Shown in pieces: positions 1-6,978 of a stretch of 13,344 bases of DNA; the stretch's first letter is position 1, and each line of letters starts with the position of its first letter. The translations under genes and the position numbers were made by a program. The notes beneath the pieces were generated by a model. That model was not told the DNA's origin and did no database searches. It saw only the letters and a list, made by a program, of their open reading frames with translations. Origin of the DNA: Marinosulfonomonas sp. Lineage in GTDB: Bacteria; Pseudomonadota; Alphaproteobacteria; Rhodobacterales; Rhodobacteraceae. The DNA is taken from assembly GCA_002732995.1 (NCBI GenBank), contig NVTS01000001.1, positions 5,769 to 19,112 on the forward strand, in the 5' to 3' direction.

Positions 1-897
1 AGTGATGTGGCCAAACGGTTTTCGGGTGATTTTACAATGGTTTCGTCGATCGAGACGTCGTTGAAATCATTGGAGGCCTATAAAAGTGCAACAAATGAAG
101 CAGCGCATTTTGCAACATCGATGCAGACATCGTTAGAGAGAGTGCAGCACCAGACCACAGCCGCCGTTTCCGCGTTATTGCTCACTGGCAACTCGGCCAG
201 TCAAACCCAGATTCAAAACACCGCGAGCGATGTGCGCCAGAAATTCGATGCCGTGGTATCGGCGCTGAATACACAGGTGGGCGGGCGTAGCATATTTGCT
301 GGGGTCGCAACGGATGGCCCGGCACTTGCATCGGCAGATTCTATCCTTGCTGATTTGCAGATTGCAATCGCAGGCCAGACCACCGCCGCTGGAGTAGAGA
401 CGGCAGTGGACAATTGGTTCAACACGCCAGGGGGCGGGTTTGAGACTTCAGGTTATTTGGGGTCATCCACACCACTTGCGCCTTTCAAAATCGGGGTGAC
501 TCAAGAGGCGGATCTGCCATTTACGGCGGCCAATTCTACTGTGCGTGATACACTGAAAGGCTTGGCACTCGCCGCTTTGGTTTCCGAAGGTGCCCTTGCG
601 GGTGACCTTTCAGAGCAGGCTTTACTACTTCGAAATGCAGGGAATGAATTGCTTTCAGTCCAAGACAAACAAACCGAAATGCGCGCTGGTGTTGGCACGG
701 TCGAGGCCCAGATTGATACAGTTTTTGCACAAACCGTATCCGAGATTTCGGGACTCGAGATTGTTAAATCCGAACTTTTGTCGGTCGACCTATATGGTGC
801 CGCCAGCGAATTGGAAGAGGTCCAGACCCAGCTGGAAACGCTATATGCCCTAACCGCGCGCATGTCGCGTCTAAGCCTTGTGGATTTCCTAAGATGA
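1..897 (+). CDS. flgL: Flagellar hook-associated protein 3 (FlgL), 5' end cut by window edge
   Basis: FlgL (HAP3) forms the junction between hook and flagellin filament and is secreted through the flagellar type III system. About 298 codons are visible. Reading is open from base 1: the two codons before the first possible start (GTG at 7) read S-D, and S-D-V-A-K-R-F-S-G-D-F-T resembles the interior of Roseobacter FlgL just after the N-terminal flagellin-like helix. I therefore treat it as a partial gene whose true start lies upstream, missing roughly 30 residues or more. Both ends are helical and coiled-coil-like, with a more variable middle (about residues 85-200). The C-terminus (YALTARMSRLSLVDFLR) is typical of the flagellin C-terminal D0 helix. 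The stop overlaps the flgI start (ATGA). Flagellin itself is an alternative, but the context beside flgI and the divergent middle favour FlgL. Confidence 0.85.
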   Translation, partial: SDVAKRFSGDFTMVSSIETSLKSLEAYKSATNEAAHFATSMQTSLERVQHQTTAAVSALLLTGNSASQTQIQNTASDVRQKFDAVVSALNTQVGGRSIFAGVATDGPALASADSILADLQIAIAGQTTAAGVETAVDNWFNTPGGGFETSGYLGSSTPLAPFKIGVTQEADLPFTAANSTVRDTLKGLALAALVSEGALAGDLSEQALLLRNAGNELLSVQDKQTEMRAGVGTVEAQIDTVFAQTVSEISGLEIVKSELLSVDLYGAASELEEVQTQLETLYALTARMSRLSLVDFLR

Positions 898-2000
898 TCA
901 ACCGTATCCTTGTCTTCATTCTGACTGCTCTATTATTGCCCTCGGTCTCACTGGCGGGTCCGATCCGGATAAAGGATCTGGTCGAATTTGACGGCGTGCG
1001 TGGCAATGATCTGGTTGGTTACGGGCTGGTTGTCGGGTTGAATGGAACAGGGGATGGCATCCGAAATGCCCCTTTCACCGAAGAGATCATGACGAATATT
1101 CTAGAACGCCTCGGGGTGAATATTACCGGCGAGCAATTCCGGCCAAAAAATGTCGCTGCGGTTTTTGTGACAGCTAATTTGCCCCCGTTTGCACGCGCGG
1201 GCAGCCGAATTGATGTGACGGTTTCCGCAATTGGTGACGCAAAAAGTCTGTTGGGGGGGACCCTTATTATGACCCCGTTGAATGCAGCAGACGGCCAGAT
1301 ATACGCTGTCGGGCAGGGGCCAATTATTGCGGGTGGCATATCTGCCAGCGGCGATGCGGGCAGCGTTGTTCAAGGGGTGCCGACGGCTGGCTCCATTCCG
1401 TCTGGCGCGTATGTCGAGCGTGAAATTGATTTTGATTTTGCCGCGCTGGAACAGATCAGGCTTGCATTGCGGACACCGGATTTTACCACGGCTTTGCGTA
1501 TCGAACAGGCGATCAACAAATCATTCGGGCGTGCAGTCGCACGGATGCTGGATGCGGGGACTGTAGAACTGGATATCAAGGCAACGCGTCAAGCATCCGC
1601 AGCACACGCAATCTCGAAAGTTGAAAATGTGTTGGTTGTGCCGCAACGCAAAGCACGGGTTGTTGTGGATCAACGGTCAGGCACGATTGTTCTAGGCGAG
1701 GATGTGCGTATTTCGCGTGTAGCTGTGTCGCAAGGCAATCTCACGCTGCGCATAGAAGAGCAGCCGATTGTTGTTCAACCAAACCCGTTTGCAGCGGGTC
1801 AGAGTGTTGTAGTGCCCCGCACATCGGCATCCATCCAAGAAGAGCCGGGGATCGGACTGGCCGAGTTGTCTGAGGGAACGTCCCTGTCCGAGGTGATTGC
1901 GGGGCTGAATGCGCTGGGCGTATCCCCCCGGGATATGATCGACATATTGAAAAGCATAAAAGCGGCCGGCGCCCTTCATGCCGAGTTTATAGTGAGGTAG
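894..2000 (+). CDS. flgI: Flagellar P-ring protein FlgI
   Basis: FlgI is the periplasmic P-ring subunit that forms the peptidoglycan-level bushing around the rod. The 368-residue length is normal for the family. A Sec signal peptide is clear: residues 1-21 with a hydrophobic core and a likely cut after SLA-G. The mature N-terminus contains the family hallmark RIKDLVEFDGVRGNDLVGYG followed by LVVGLNGTGDG. The end (LNALGVSPRDMIDILKSIKAAGALHAEFIV) is also classic FlgI. The ATG at 894 overlaps the flgL stop by four bases, which indicates translational coupling. The gene converges on fliP, with only 8 bp between the two stops and no obvious terminator. The partner L-ring gene (flgH) and the chaperone gene (flgA) are not in the window. 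Confidence 0.97.
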   Translation: MINRILVFILTALLLPSVSLAGPIRIKDLVEFDGVRGNDLVGYGLVVGLNGTGDGIRNAPFTEEIMTNILERLGVNITGEQFRPKNVAAVFVTANLPPFARAGSRIDVTVSAIGDAKSLLGGTLIMTPLNAADGQIYAVGQGPIIAGGISASGDAGSVVQGVPTAGSIPSGAYVEREIDFDFAALEQIRLALRTPDFTTALRIEQAINKSFGRAVARMLDAGTVELDIKATRQASAAHAISKVENVLVVPQRKARVVVDQRSGTIVLGEDVRISRVAVSQGNLTLRIEEQPIVVQPNPFAAGQSVVVPRTSASIQEEPGIGLAELSEGTSLSEVIAGLNALGVSPRDMIDILKSIKAAGALHAEFIVR

Positions 2001-2008
2001 GTTTCGCG

Positions 2009-2755
2009 CTAAAAGTAGCTTCTTACAAGGGCAGCTGAAACAAGGCTCCATCCGTCGGCAACAACAAAAAACGCGAGTTTGAAGGGCAGTGATACGATTG
2101 CCGGCGGGACCATCATCATCCCCATAGACATCAGAACCGCTGCAACAACGAGGTCGATGATCAGAAAAGGCAAGAAGATCAAAAATCCGATCTCGAATGC
2201 TCGCTCAATTTCGGACAGAAGAAACGAGGGCACCAGAAGCGAAAGTGGCTGGGCCGATGTTTCACCGACAAGTTTTGCATCAGGGCGCAATGCGGCCAAA
2301 GTTTCAAATGTATCCGGATCAATGCGTGCTGCCATAAAGTGGCGAAAAGGTGAAATCGCTTTTTTGAATGATTGCTCGACACTGATCTGGTCATTGATCA
2401 GGGGCTCGATTCCTGTGACCCATGCTTCGGTGAATACAGGCTCCATCACGAAGTAGGTTAAAAACAACGCCAGACTAATGATCAGCATATTGGGCGGGGA
2501 TTGTTGCAAGCCAATCGCCTGACGCAAAATGGCAAGAACCGTGACAATAAACGGAAAGCACGTGATCATGATCGCAAGGCCCGGCACGATGCTAAGGACA
2601 GTGATCAAAACCAGCAGTTGAACACTGCGTGCTGCGATAGAGCCGTCATCACCCAAAGAGATCGAGATTTCCTGGGCGATGACAGGTGTCGCAAACATGG
2701 TTAACGAAACAGCGAAAACTCCAAGCAGGAAATTAAGAACAACATTGTGTTTCAT
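2009..2755 (-). CDS. fliP: Flagellar type III export gate protein FliP
   Basis: FliP is a core subunit of the membrane export gate (FliPQR with FlhA and FlhB) at the centre of the MS-ring. The 248-residue product has a cleavable signal peptide (about residues 1-27, ending PVIAQ), as is usual for FliP. Hydrophobic segments follow at about 46-80, 88-105, 185-212 and 220-245. The C-terminal family signature FEIGFLIFLPFLIIDLVVAA followed by VLMSMGMMMVPP is clear. The MITCFPFIVTVLAILRQAIG stretch is the other conserved block. The ATG is 3 bp beyond the fliN stop and a clear Shine-Dalgarno is lacking, so translation may be coupled to fliN. It is the last gene of the leftward fliF-fliH-fliN-fliP unit. 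The other gate genes fliR and flhA lie on the opposite strand at the right end of the window, and fliQ is not seen. Confidence 0.97.
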   Translation of the reverse strand: MKHNVVLNFLLGVFAVSLTMFATPVIAQEISISLGDDGSIAARSVQLLVLITVLSIVPGLAIMITCFPFIVTVLAILRQAIGLQQSPPNMLIISLALFLTYFVMEPVFTEAWVTGIEPLINDQISVEQSFKKAISPFRHFMAARIDPDTFETLAALRPDAKLVGETSAQPLSLLVPSFLLSEIERAFEIGFLIFLPFLIIDLVVAAVLMSMGMMMVPPAIVSLPFKLAFFVVADGWSLVSAALVRSYF

Positions 2756-2758
2756 GGG

Positions 2759-3052
2759 TTATAGGCCGTCCTGAAGGTTTACTACCTCTGTCAGGCGAAC
2801 TGCGAGCTGGCCTTCCTGCTCGCCCTCAAGTTCCTGTAGTTCGCCGCGTGCAATCAAGCGGTTCCCGATATATAGGTCGACGGGATCATCGATCCTTTTA
2901 TCAAGCGGTAAGACGGCGTTTTGCTCAAGATTAAGAAGTTCTTGTATCTTGGGCCGCGCCTTACCCACCGAAATAGTAATCTCGATTGGAACCTGGCTAA
3001 ACAGATTTGTGCTGCTATCTTTTGCAGAAGTGTCAGTTTGGGTGTCATCCAT
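2759..3052 (-). CDS. fliN: Flagellar motor switch protein FliN (short form)
   Basis: FliN is the distal C-ring subunit and also docks the FliH-FliI export complex. The product is 97 residues, about the smallest functional size: a short acidic, polar N-terminus (1-18) followed almost directly by one SpoA/surface-presentation domain (about 20-92). Family blocks visible are VPIEITISVGKARPKIQELL, then AVLPLDKRIDDPVDLYIGN and RLIARGELQELEG. It ends with RLTEVV, close to the usual FliN end. The ATG overlaps the upstream fliH gene by 8 bases. Neither FliM nor FliG is encoded nearby, although both are needed for a C-ring. Another SpoA protein is an alternative, but the flagellar context and small size fit FliN best. 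Confidence 0.9.
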   Translation of the reverse strand: MDDTQTDTSAKDSSTNLFSQVPIEITISVGKARPKIQELLNLEQNAVLPLDKRIDDPVDLYIGNRLIARGELQELEGEQEGQLAVRLTEVVNLQDGL

Positions 3053-3638
3053 TGATCGCTACCTTTTCTTGCTGTTCAAAAAAACCATCAACCGATTGGG
3101 AAAATCCGGACAGAACGCTTTCCAGATCAATCTGGTTTTCAGTTTGGGCAAAGCGGAGATAAGCCTGACCTTCGGCCATTGAAGGCTCGTCGATGATCGT
3201 GACGTCGAGGCTGTCTTGCATCTCCAGAAGCCGTTCAAGTGCTGGGCGATTAGACGGGGAAATCACAATCTGAATTCCGGCTTCGGTTTGGGTTTGTGAA
3301 ACGGCCAAAACTTCGTCAACAATAATTTGCGACAGGTTATCGGACGCAAGTTTGGGAAGAACCTTTGAGACCATTTCCTTTAACAATGGCTCGAGAGACC
3401 CAAGAATTTTCCCACGCGCCTGATGATAGGTGAACGACAGTTCTTGCAAATTGCGCGCAAAATCAGTGGCCACACGGGACTGTTCTTCGGATTGGGCCGC
3501 CGCCGCATCATCCCAACCGGCCTTATATCCCTGCTCGAATGCTTCTAACCGGTGCTCTTCCAGACTGGTGTTCGTTGCCAGTTTTGGATCGTTTGAAACG
3601 ATATGCGTGCTGAATTCTTCTAGTTGAAATATAGACAT
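3045..3638 (-). CDS. fliH: FliH-like flagellar export ATPase regulator
   Basis: FliH binds and restrains the export ATPase FliI and links it to FliN in the C-ring. This 197-residue cytoplasmic protein is divergent but has the expected plan. A variable N-terminus is followed by a charged helix with the FliH/YscL-type block AFEQGYKAGWDDA (residues 33-45). A long helical part follows to about 120 (GSLEPLLKEMVSKVLPKLAS). The compact C-terminal region contains IQIVISPSNRPALERLL and EGQAYLRF, resembling the FliH C-terminal domain that contacts FliI. Position supports the call: the ATG shares one base with the fliF stop (TAATG), and the 3' end overlaps fliN, its known partner. No fliI is in the window. 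The identification relies partly on context because FliH sequences vary strongly. Confidence 0.8.
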   Translation of the reverse strand: MSIFQLEEFSTHIVSNDPKLATNTSLEEHRLEAFEQGYKAGWDDAAAAQSEEQSRVATDFARNLQELSFTYHQARGKILGSLEPLLKEMVSKVLPKLASDNLSQIIVDEVLAVSQTQTEAGIQIVISPSNRPALERLLEMQDSLDVTIIDEPSMAEGQAYLRFAQTENQIDLESVLSGFSQSVDGFFEQQEKVAING

Positions 3639-5311
3639 TAAACGGTTTCCTCGCCTTCTTCCATCCAGCCGCGCAGCACCTCGACGGTTTCTTCCTGTCG
3701 CTCTTCAATCATCTCGCGCAGGCGCGTGACGGGGTCATTGGATAATCCGCCCGTACTGCCGTCAGTCCCGAAACCCCCAATCGCCGCCGTATTCATTTCG
3801 GGCATTTGAAAATCGGAAACGGTGGCCATTGCGGGCGCCGTAAAGCTTCCGTCATCAATCTCGCCGGTTAGGGCAGGTAGGGAAGACGCGGCATTACCGA
3901 TTGTATCAGGGAAGGGTGCCGCCGGAATCGGATTTGCGGGTGGTGCAAGTTCGGCCACTGCGGGCAATGGTTTACTATTCAGAATTGGCCGCACAACAAA
4001 CAGCCCAAGGATCAGTGAAACAATACCAAGCACAGCAATCTGGATGATCGACATCACATTAAGGTTCAGCGATTGCATAAAAGATGGCGTAGCTACACTC
4101 CCCTGTTCGACAATCGGTTGAAACTCCATCGATTTGAGGATAATCACGTCACCCCGTGCCTCGTCAAACCCAACGGCAGCGGCCACAAGATCACGTAAAC
4201 TGCCCATTTCCTCTTCGCTACGCGGCGTGAAAACCTGCGTACCAGTGCTGTCAATCTGTTGCGTGCCATCAACCAGCACAGCCACCGTCAGGCGTTTGAT
4301 TGCGCCCGGCGACTTGACGATTTCCCGCTGGGTTTCCGACACCTCATAGTTCACCCGCTCGCGGGTTTCGCTATTCTGGCTAGAAGAATTCGAATCGTTA
4401 CCACCATCACCATCAGGCAGGTTGCTGGCCACCGTCACGGCCCCGCCCCGCGCATCCTCGGATGCGGTCGTGCGCTCCTCGCTGTCCGTGCTGATCACCA
4501 CGCGAGAATCTGGATCAAACGTCCGTTCTACGATTGATTCGTGGTCGGTCACCGTTTCGACGCTCACCTCGACCATCACATTGCCATATCCAACGCGTGC
4601 TTCTAGCAATCTCTCGACGCTTTTCTTTAATACGGCGGCGCGATTGCCGTTGCCGCCCATACCGGATACGGCATCATTAGTTCCCAATATTAATCCGCCC
4701 TGAGCATCAATGATTGCAACATCCTCGGGCATCAATCCGGCAACGGCCGAGGATACGAGAAATTTTAGCGCCTTCGCATGGGTGGCCGTTAGCGTGCCGG
4801 AAGACGTAGTGACGGTGACCGATGCCGTTGCCGTAATTTCACGCCGGAACGGTTGTGATGATGGGCTGGCGATATGCACGCGTGCGCCACGAATATGTGG
4901 GCTGGATATAATTGTGCGGGCCAACTCGCCTTCTTTTGCCCGCCAGTATGCGGCGTCGAACATTTGCGACGTGGTGCCAAAACCGGACAGCGAATCAAGC
5001 AATTCGTAGCCTGCGGAATTATTGGCCGGCAATCCTTCGCTGGCCAATGTCATGCGCAACTCGTCCCGCCTGCTGCTGTCGACAAAGATGGTCCCACCCC
5101 GCACCTCGTAGGATACGCCGCGTTGTTCCAGCGTGGCCACAACCTCGCCTGCGGCGCTGCTTTCCAGCCCCGCATATAACAGTGACATTCCCGGGGCCGT
5201 TGCCATGCGTGAAAGTGCCAGAACGGTTGCGAACATCGCAACGGTGGCAAGCACAACAATCATGCGGCGGCGTGGGTCAAGTGTGGTCCAGACAGACAGT
5301 AGCTGTTGCAA
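3638..5311 (-). CDS. fliF: Flagellar MS-ring protein FliF
   Basis: FliF forms the inner-membrane MS-ring, the base on which the switch and export gate assemble. The 557-residue length is normal. Residues about 17-35 form the first membrane helix. The YscJ/FliF secretin-like domain follows (YAGLESSAAGEVVATLEQRG, then YELLDSLSGFGTTSQM and YWRAKEGELARTI). The middle has the family block ERTFDPDSRVVISTDSEE and an Asp/Asn/Ser-rich loop (around residue 300). A second membrane helix lies at about 424-446. The cytoplasmic tail ends in DPVTRLREMIEERQEETVEVLRGWM, resembling the FliG-binding helices. The start codon is TTG. It is chosen because GGAGG sits 6 bases before it and no in-frame ATG gives a complete N-terminal helix. 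fliG does not follow; fliH does, with a one-base overlap. Confidence 0.97.
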   Translation of the reverse strand: MQQLLSVWTTLDPRRRMIVVLATVAMFATVLALSRMATAPGMSLLYAGLESSAAGEVVATLEQRGVSYEVRGGTIFVDSSRRDELRMTLASEGLPANNSAGYELLDSLSGFGTTSQMFDAAYWRAKEGELARTIISSPHIRGARVHIASPSSQPFRREITATASVTVTTSSGTLTATHAKALKFLVSSAVAGLMPEDVAIIDAQGGLILGTNDAVSGMGGNGNRAAVLKKSVERLLEARVGYGNVMVEVSVETVTDHESIVERTFDPDSRVVISTDSEERTTASEDARGGAVTVASNLPDGDGGNDSNSSSQNSETRERVNYEVSETQREIVKSPGAIKRLTVAVLVDGTQQIDSTGTQVFTPRSEEEMGSLRDLVAAAVGFDEARGDVIILKSMEFQPIVEQGSVATPSFMQSLNLNVMSIIQIAVLGIVSLILGLFVVRPILNSKPLPAVAELAPPANPIPAAPFPDTIGNAASSLPALTGEIDDGSFTAPAMATVSDFQMPEMNTAAIGGFGTDGSTGGLSNDPVTRLREMIEERQEETVEVLRGWMEEGEETV

Positions 5312-5317
5312 GACGTT

Positions 5318-5322
5318 CCTCC
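5318..5322 (-). promoter_or_regulatory. Shine-Dalgarno site of fliF
   Basis: On the minus strand this reads GGAGG, with six bases (AACGTC) between it and a TTG codon at 5311-5309. The strength and ideal spacing decide the unusual TTG start of fliF. Confidence 0.8.
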
Positions 5323-5375
5323 GATATTAGGTGGGCCTTCTGCCCGGACGTCGCCTTATGTTTCGCTGAACAGGC

Positions 5376-5390
5376 TTAATAATCGGTTAG
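5376..5390. promoter_or_regulatory. CtrA-like binding site between fliF and fliL
   Basis: The bases read TTAA-TAATCGG-TTAG on the plus strand, a one-mismatch match to the alphaproteobacterial CtrA consensus TTAA-N7-TTAA. On the minus strand it reads CTAACC-GATTA-TTAA, whose first half resembles the TTAACC half-site. It lies in the 125-base divergent region between fliF and fliL, the only such region in the window. A weak -10-like element (CATAAG, minus strand, 5360-5355) follows at a workable distance towards fliF. CtrA is known to control flagellar genes in several Rhodobacteraceae. Its action here is inference from motif and position. Confidence 0.5.
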
Positions 5391-5408
5391 CCCCTGACAG
5401 GTATTAGA

Positions 5409-5416
5409 GGGAGGAG
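5409..5416 (+). promoter_or_regulatory. Shine-Dalgarno site upstream of fliL
   Basis: GGGAGGAG is a strong ribosome-binding sequence, but it lies 14 bases before the GTG at 5431 and 20 bases before the ATG at 5437, farther than the usual 5-9. No start codon in the fliL frame lies closer. Hence the start of fliL is uncertain between these two codons. Confidence 0.55.
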
Positions 5417-5436
5417 CGAAAAAAACCGGTGTGATC

Positions 5437-5922
5437 ATGGCAGACGAGACTGAAATTGAAGAAGACGGCCCAAAGAAAAAGTCGAATAAACCCTTGATAA
5501 TAGGGCTGGTAATGGCATTGGCGGGCGGCGGCGGTGGGTTTTTCGCGGTGCAATCGGGCATGCTTTTTGGCGCACATGAAGAGGCTGAAACCGATTCGCA
5601 TACAGAAGTGGCGCCTATGCCGGATGTGGTTTTTGTGCCAATGGAGCCGCTGATTATCAATTTAGGCAGCGGGACAAAGAATCAGTATTTGCGGTTTCGG
5701 GCACAACTCGAAGTCGCGGGCGCGTTCGAGACTGAAGTCACGACATTGCTGCCGCGGGTAATGGATATTCTAAATGGGTATTTGCGCGCCGTTGATGTGC
5801 ATGACCTTGAGGACCCGAGTGGGCTGATTCGCTTGCGGGCCCAGATGCTGAGACGGATTCAGATCGTGACGGGCGAAGGGCGCGTGAAGGATCTCTTGAT
5901 AATGGAATTTGTGCTGAACTAG
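5437..5922 (+). CDS. fliL: Flagellar basal body-associated protein FliL
   Basis: FliL is a single-pass inner-membrane protein that surrounds or supports the MotA/MotB stator and affects torque and, in some bacteria, swarming. The 161-residue product has an acidic and basic cytoplasmic N-terminus (about 1-18) and one membrane helix (about 19-42) with a run of five glycines. A periplasmic stomatin/prohibitin-like FliL domain follows, containing FVPMEPLIINLGSGTKNQYLRF, RAQLEVAG and VMDILNGYLRAV. The end, RVKDLLIMEFVLN, is typical (the usual FliL end gives V-x-x-V-x-F-x-x-F-V-x-Q/N). I chose ATG 5437 because family members begin with a short charged tail; GTG 5431 would add two residues. It is the first gene of the rightward unit, divergent from fliF and followed 9 bases later by a small membrane protein gene. 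Confidence 0.93.
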   Translation: MADETEIEEDGPKKKSNKPLIIGLVMALAGGGGGFFAVQSGMLFGAHEEAETDSHTEVAPMPDVVFVPMEPLIINLGSGTKNQYLRFRAQLEVAGAFETEVTTLLPRVMDILNGYLRAVDVHDLEDPSGLIRLRAQMLRRIQIVTGEGRVKDLLIMEFVLN

Positions 5923-5931
5923 GAGGGTGAA

Positions 5932-6309
5932 ATGACACTGATTGCCGATATTTTACTTGTTGCAGGTGCCCTTGGCGCTGCATTTTACTGTATGATTTTG
6001 TCGCGCCGGCTGAACCGGTTTAATGATCTGGAAAAGGGTGTTGGTGGTGCCGTTGCCGTGCTGTCGGTTCAGGTCGACGACATGACAAAAACCCTTGAGC
6101 GGGCGCGGGGTGCCGCGAGTGATTCGACATCATCATTGGAGAGTTTGACTGGCAAGGCCGAAGATGTAGCAAAACGGCTTGAGCTGTTGATGGCGTCAAT
6201 GCACGATCTGCCGGAGCCAACCGAAAACCGTGAAGAACCGAAAAAGGACATCAACCCCGAGGCCCAGTTTTTACGGCATCAGGACAGAATGGTAGAGGCA
6301 GCAGAGTGA
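5932..6309 (+). CDS. Small membrane-anchored coiled-coil protein, DUF6468-like
   Basis: The function is unknown. The 125-residue product has an N-terminal membrane helix (about residues 4-23, ILLVAGALGAAFYCMIL) followed by basic residues SRRLNRF. This suggests the rest stays in the cytoplasm. A heptad-like helical stretch follows (about 28-95), and then a charged, Pro-rich tail. This plan and the motif FYCMILSRRLNRFNDLE match what I recall of the DUF6468 family found beside fliL and motE-like genes in alphaproteobacterial flagellar clusters. The family name is from memory and not checked. A strong GGAGGG lies just before the ATG at 5932, and the stop overlaps the next gene (GTGA). Cotranscription with fliL, motE-like and motA suggests a role at the motor or stator, by inference only. 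Confidence 0.7.
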   Translation: MTLIADILLVAGALGAAFYCMILSRRLNRFNDLEKGVGGAVAVLSVQVDDMTKTLERARGAASDSTSSLESLTGKAEDVAKRLELLMASMHDLPEPTENREEPKKDINPEAQFLRHQDRMVEAAE

Positions 6310-6914
6310 CCAGAAAAAAGAATGAAAAAAAGCGTGTGCGCAAAGGTGGCCGCAGCGCACTAATCCTGATCGCCGGGTTTTTCCTTGCGTCAGGGTTGTT
6401 GCGGTTAGGATCAGGAACAGGCAGCGCAATTGCACGCGAAGTTGAAGCATTACGCCATTCTGAAAAGGAAGAAGTGCAAGCACCTGTTGCATGCGAAAGC
6501 GGTGAAGAGATAGGCGCGTTGCTTGCGGCGATAAAGCAACGGGAATCGCGTATCGAGCAACAAGAAACGGCGTTTGCAAACCGGATGCAAGCGCTCGCCG
6601 TAGCCGAAGTTGGCATGAAGCGGAACCTGACAGCATTGATTGAAGCTGAACAAAAGTTGAAATCGACAATGGCATCTGCAAATACGGCGGCCGAAGATGA
6701 TCTTGCCCGCCTGACATCGGTTTATGAAAACATGAAAGCAAAAGATGCGGCGGCTTTGTTTGAGGAAATGGACCCGCAATTTTCGGCCGGTTTTCTTGGC
6801 CGGATGCGGCCAGATTCAGCTGCGGCAATATTTGCCGGACTAACGCCGGCCAAAGCATATTCGATTAGCGTTATTCTGGCCGGTCGAAACGCCGATGTTC
6901 CAACAGAAAAATGA
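6306..6914 (+). CDS. MotE-like membrane-anchored protein with MgtE-N-like C-terminus
   Basis: In Sinorhizobium, MotE is a periplasmic chaperone for the motility protein MotC. This 202-residue product shows a very basic N-terminus (1-16), one membrane helix (about 17-36), and a long charged coiled coil (about 65-125). The C-terminal helical module (about 128-195, LTSVYENMKAKDAAALFEEM, then LGRMRPDSAAAIFAGLTPAKA) has the pattern of the MgtE intracellular N-like fold seen in MotE proteins. The basic N-terminus predicts that the bulk is periplasmic. The single cysteine, C63, lies just after the membrane helix and could form an intermolecular disulfide. The GTG start overlaps the previous stop (GTGA); the nearby ATG codons near the 5' end are out of frame. 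FliJ-like is an alternative, but FliJ lacks a membrane helix. I give no symbol because orthology to motE is not proven. Confidence 0.75.
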   Translation: MTRKKNEKKRVRKGGRSALILIAGFFLASGLLRLGSGTGSAIAREVEALRHSEKEEVQAPVACESGEEIGALLAAIKQRESRIEQQETAFANRMQALAVAEVGMKRNLTALIEAEQKLKSTMASANTAAEDDLARLTSVYENMKAKDAAALFEEMDPQFSAGFLGRMRPDSAAAIFAGLTPAKAYSISVILAGRNADVPTEK

Positions 6915-6978
6915 GGATTTCTTAACTCTCGTCTGCGAGACTTGTAGTGGAATATATCATATTGGCGGAGTGATCTGA
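6915..6978 (+). promoter_or_regulatory. motE-motA intergenic region with small hairpin and CtrA half-site
   Basis: This 64-base gap holds a lone TTAAC (6922-6926), which could be a CtrA half-site, overlapping the left flank of a 5-bp stem with a four-base loop (TCTCG-TCTG-CGAGA, 6927-6940). No T-run follows, so it is not a convincing terminator. GGAGTGATC at 6967-6975, close to the perfect anti-anti-Shine-Dalgarno, precedes the motA ATG. A separate motA promoter here is possible but unproven. Confidence 0.3.

Noticed and set aside
501..863. Antisense open frames inside flgL, flgI, fliF, motE-like and flhA genes
   Set aside because: They lie fully within strongly recognised genes, lack family features and are expected in GC-rich coding DNA.
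2009..2040. Hairpin at the fliP 3' end (GTAG-CTTC-TTAC)
   Set aside because: Only four pairs with one wobble; no terminator character.
6921..6945. Rho-independent terminator between the motE-like gene and motA
   Set aside because: The stem is only 5 bp and no run of T follows.
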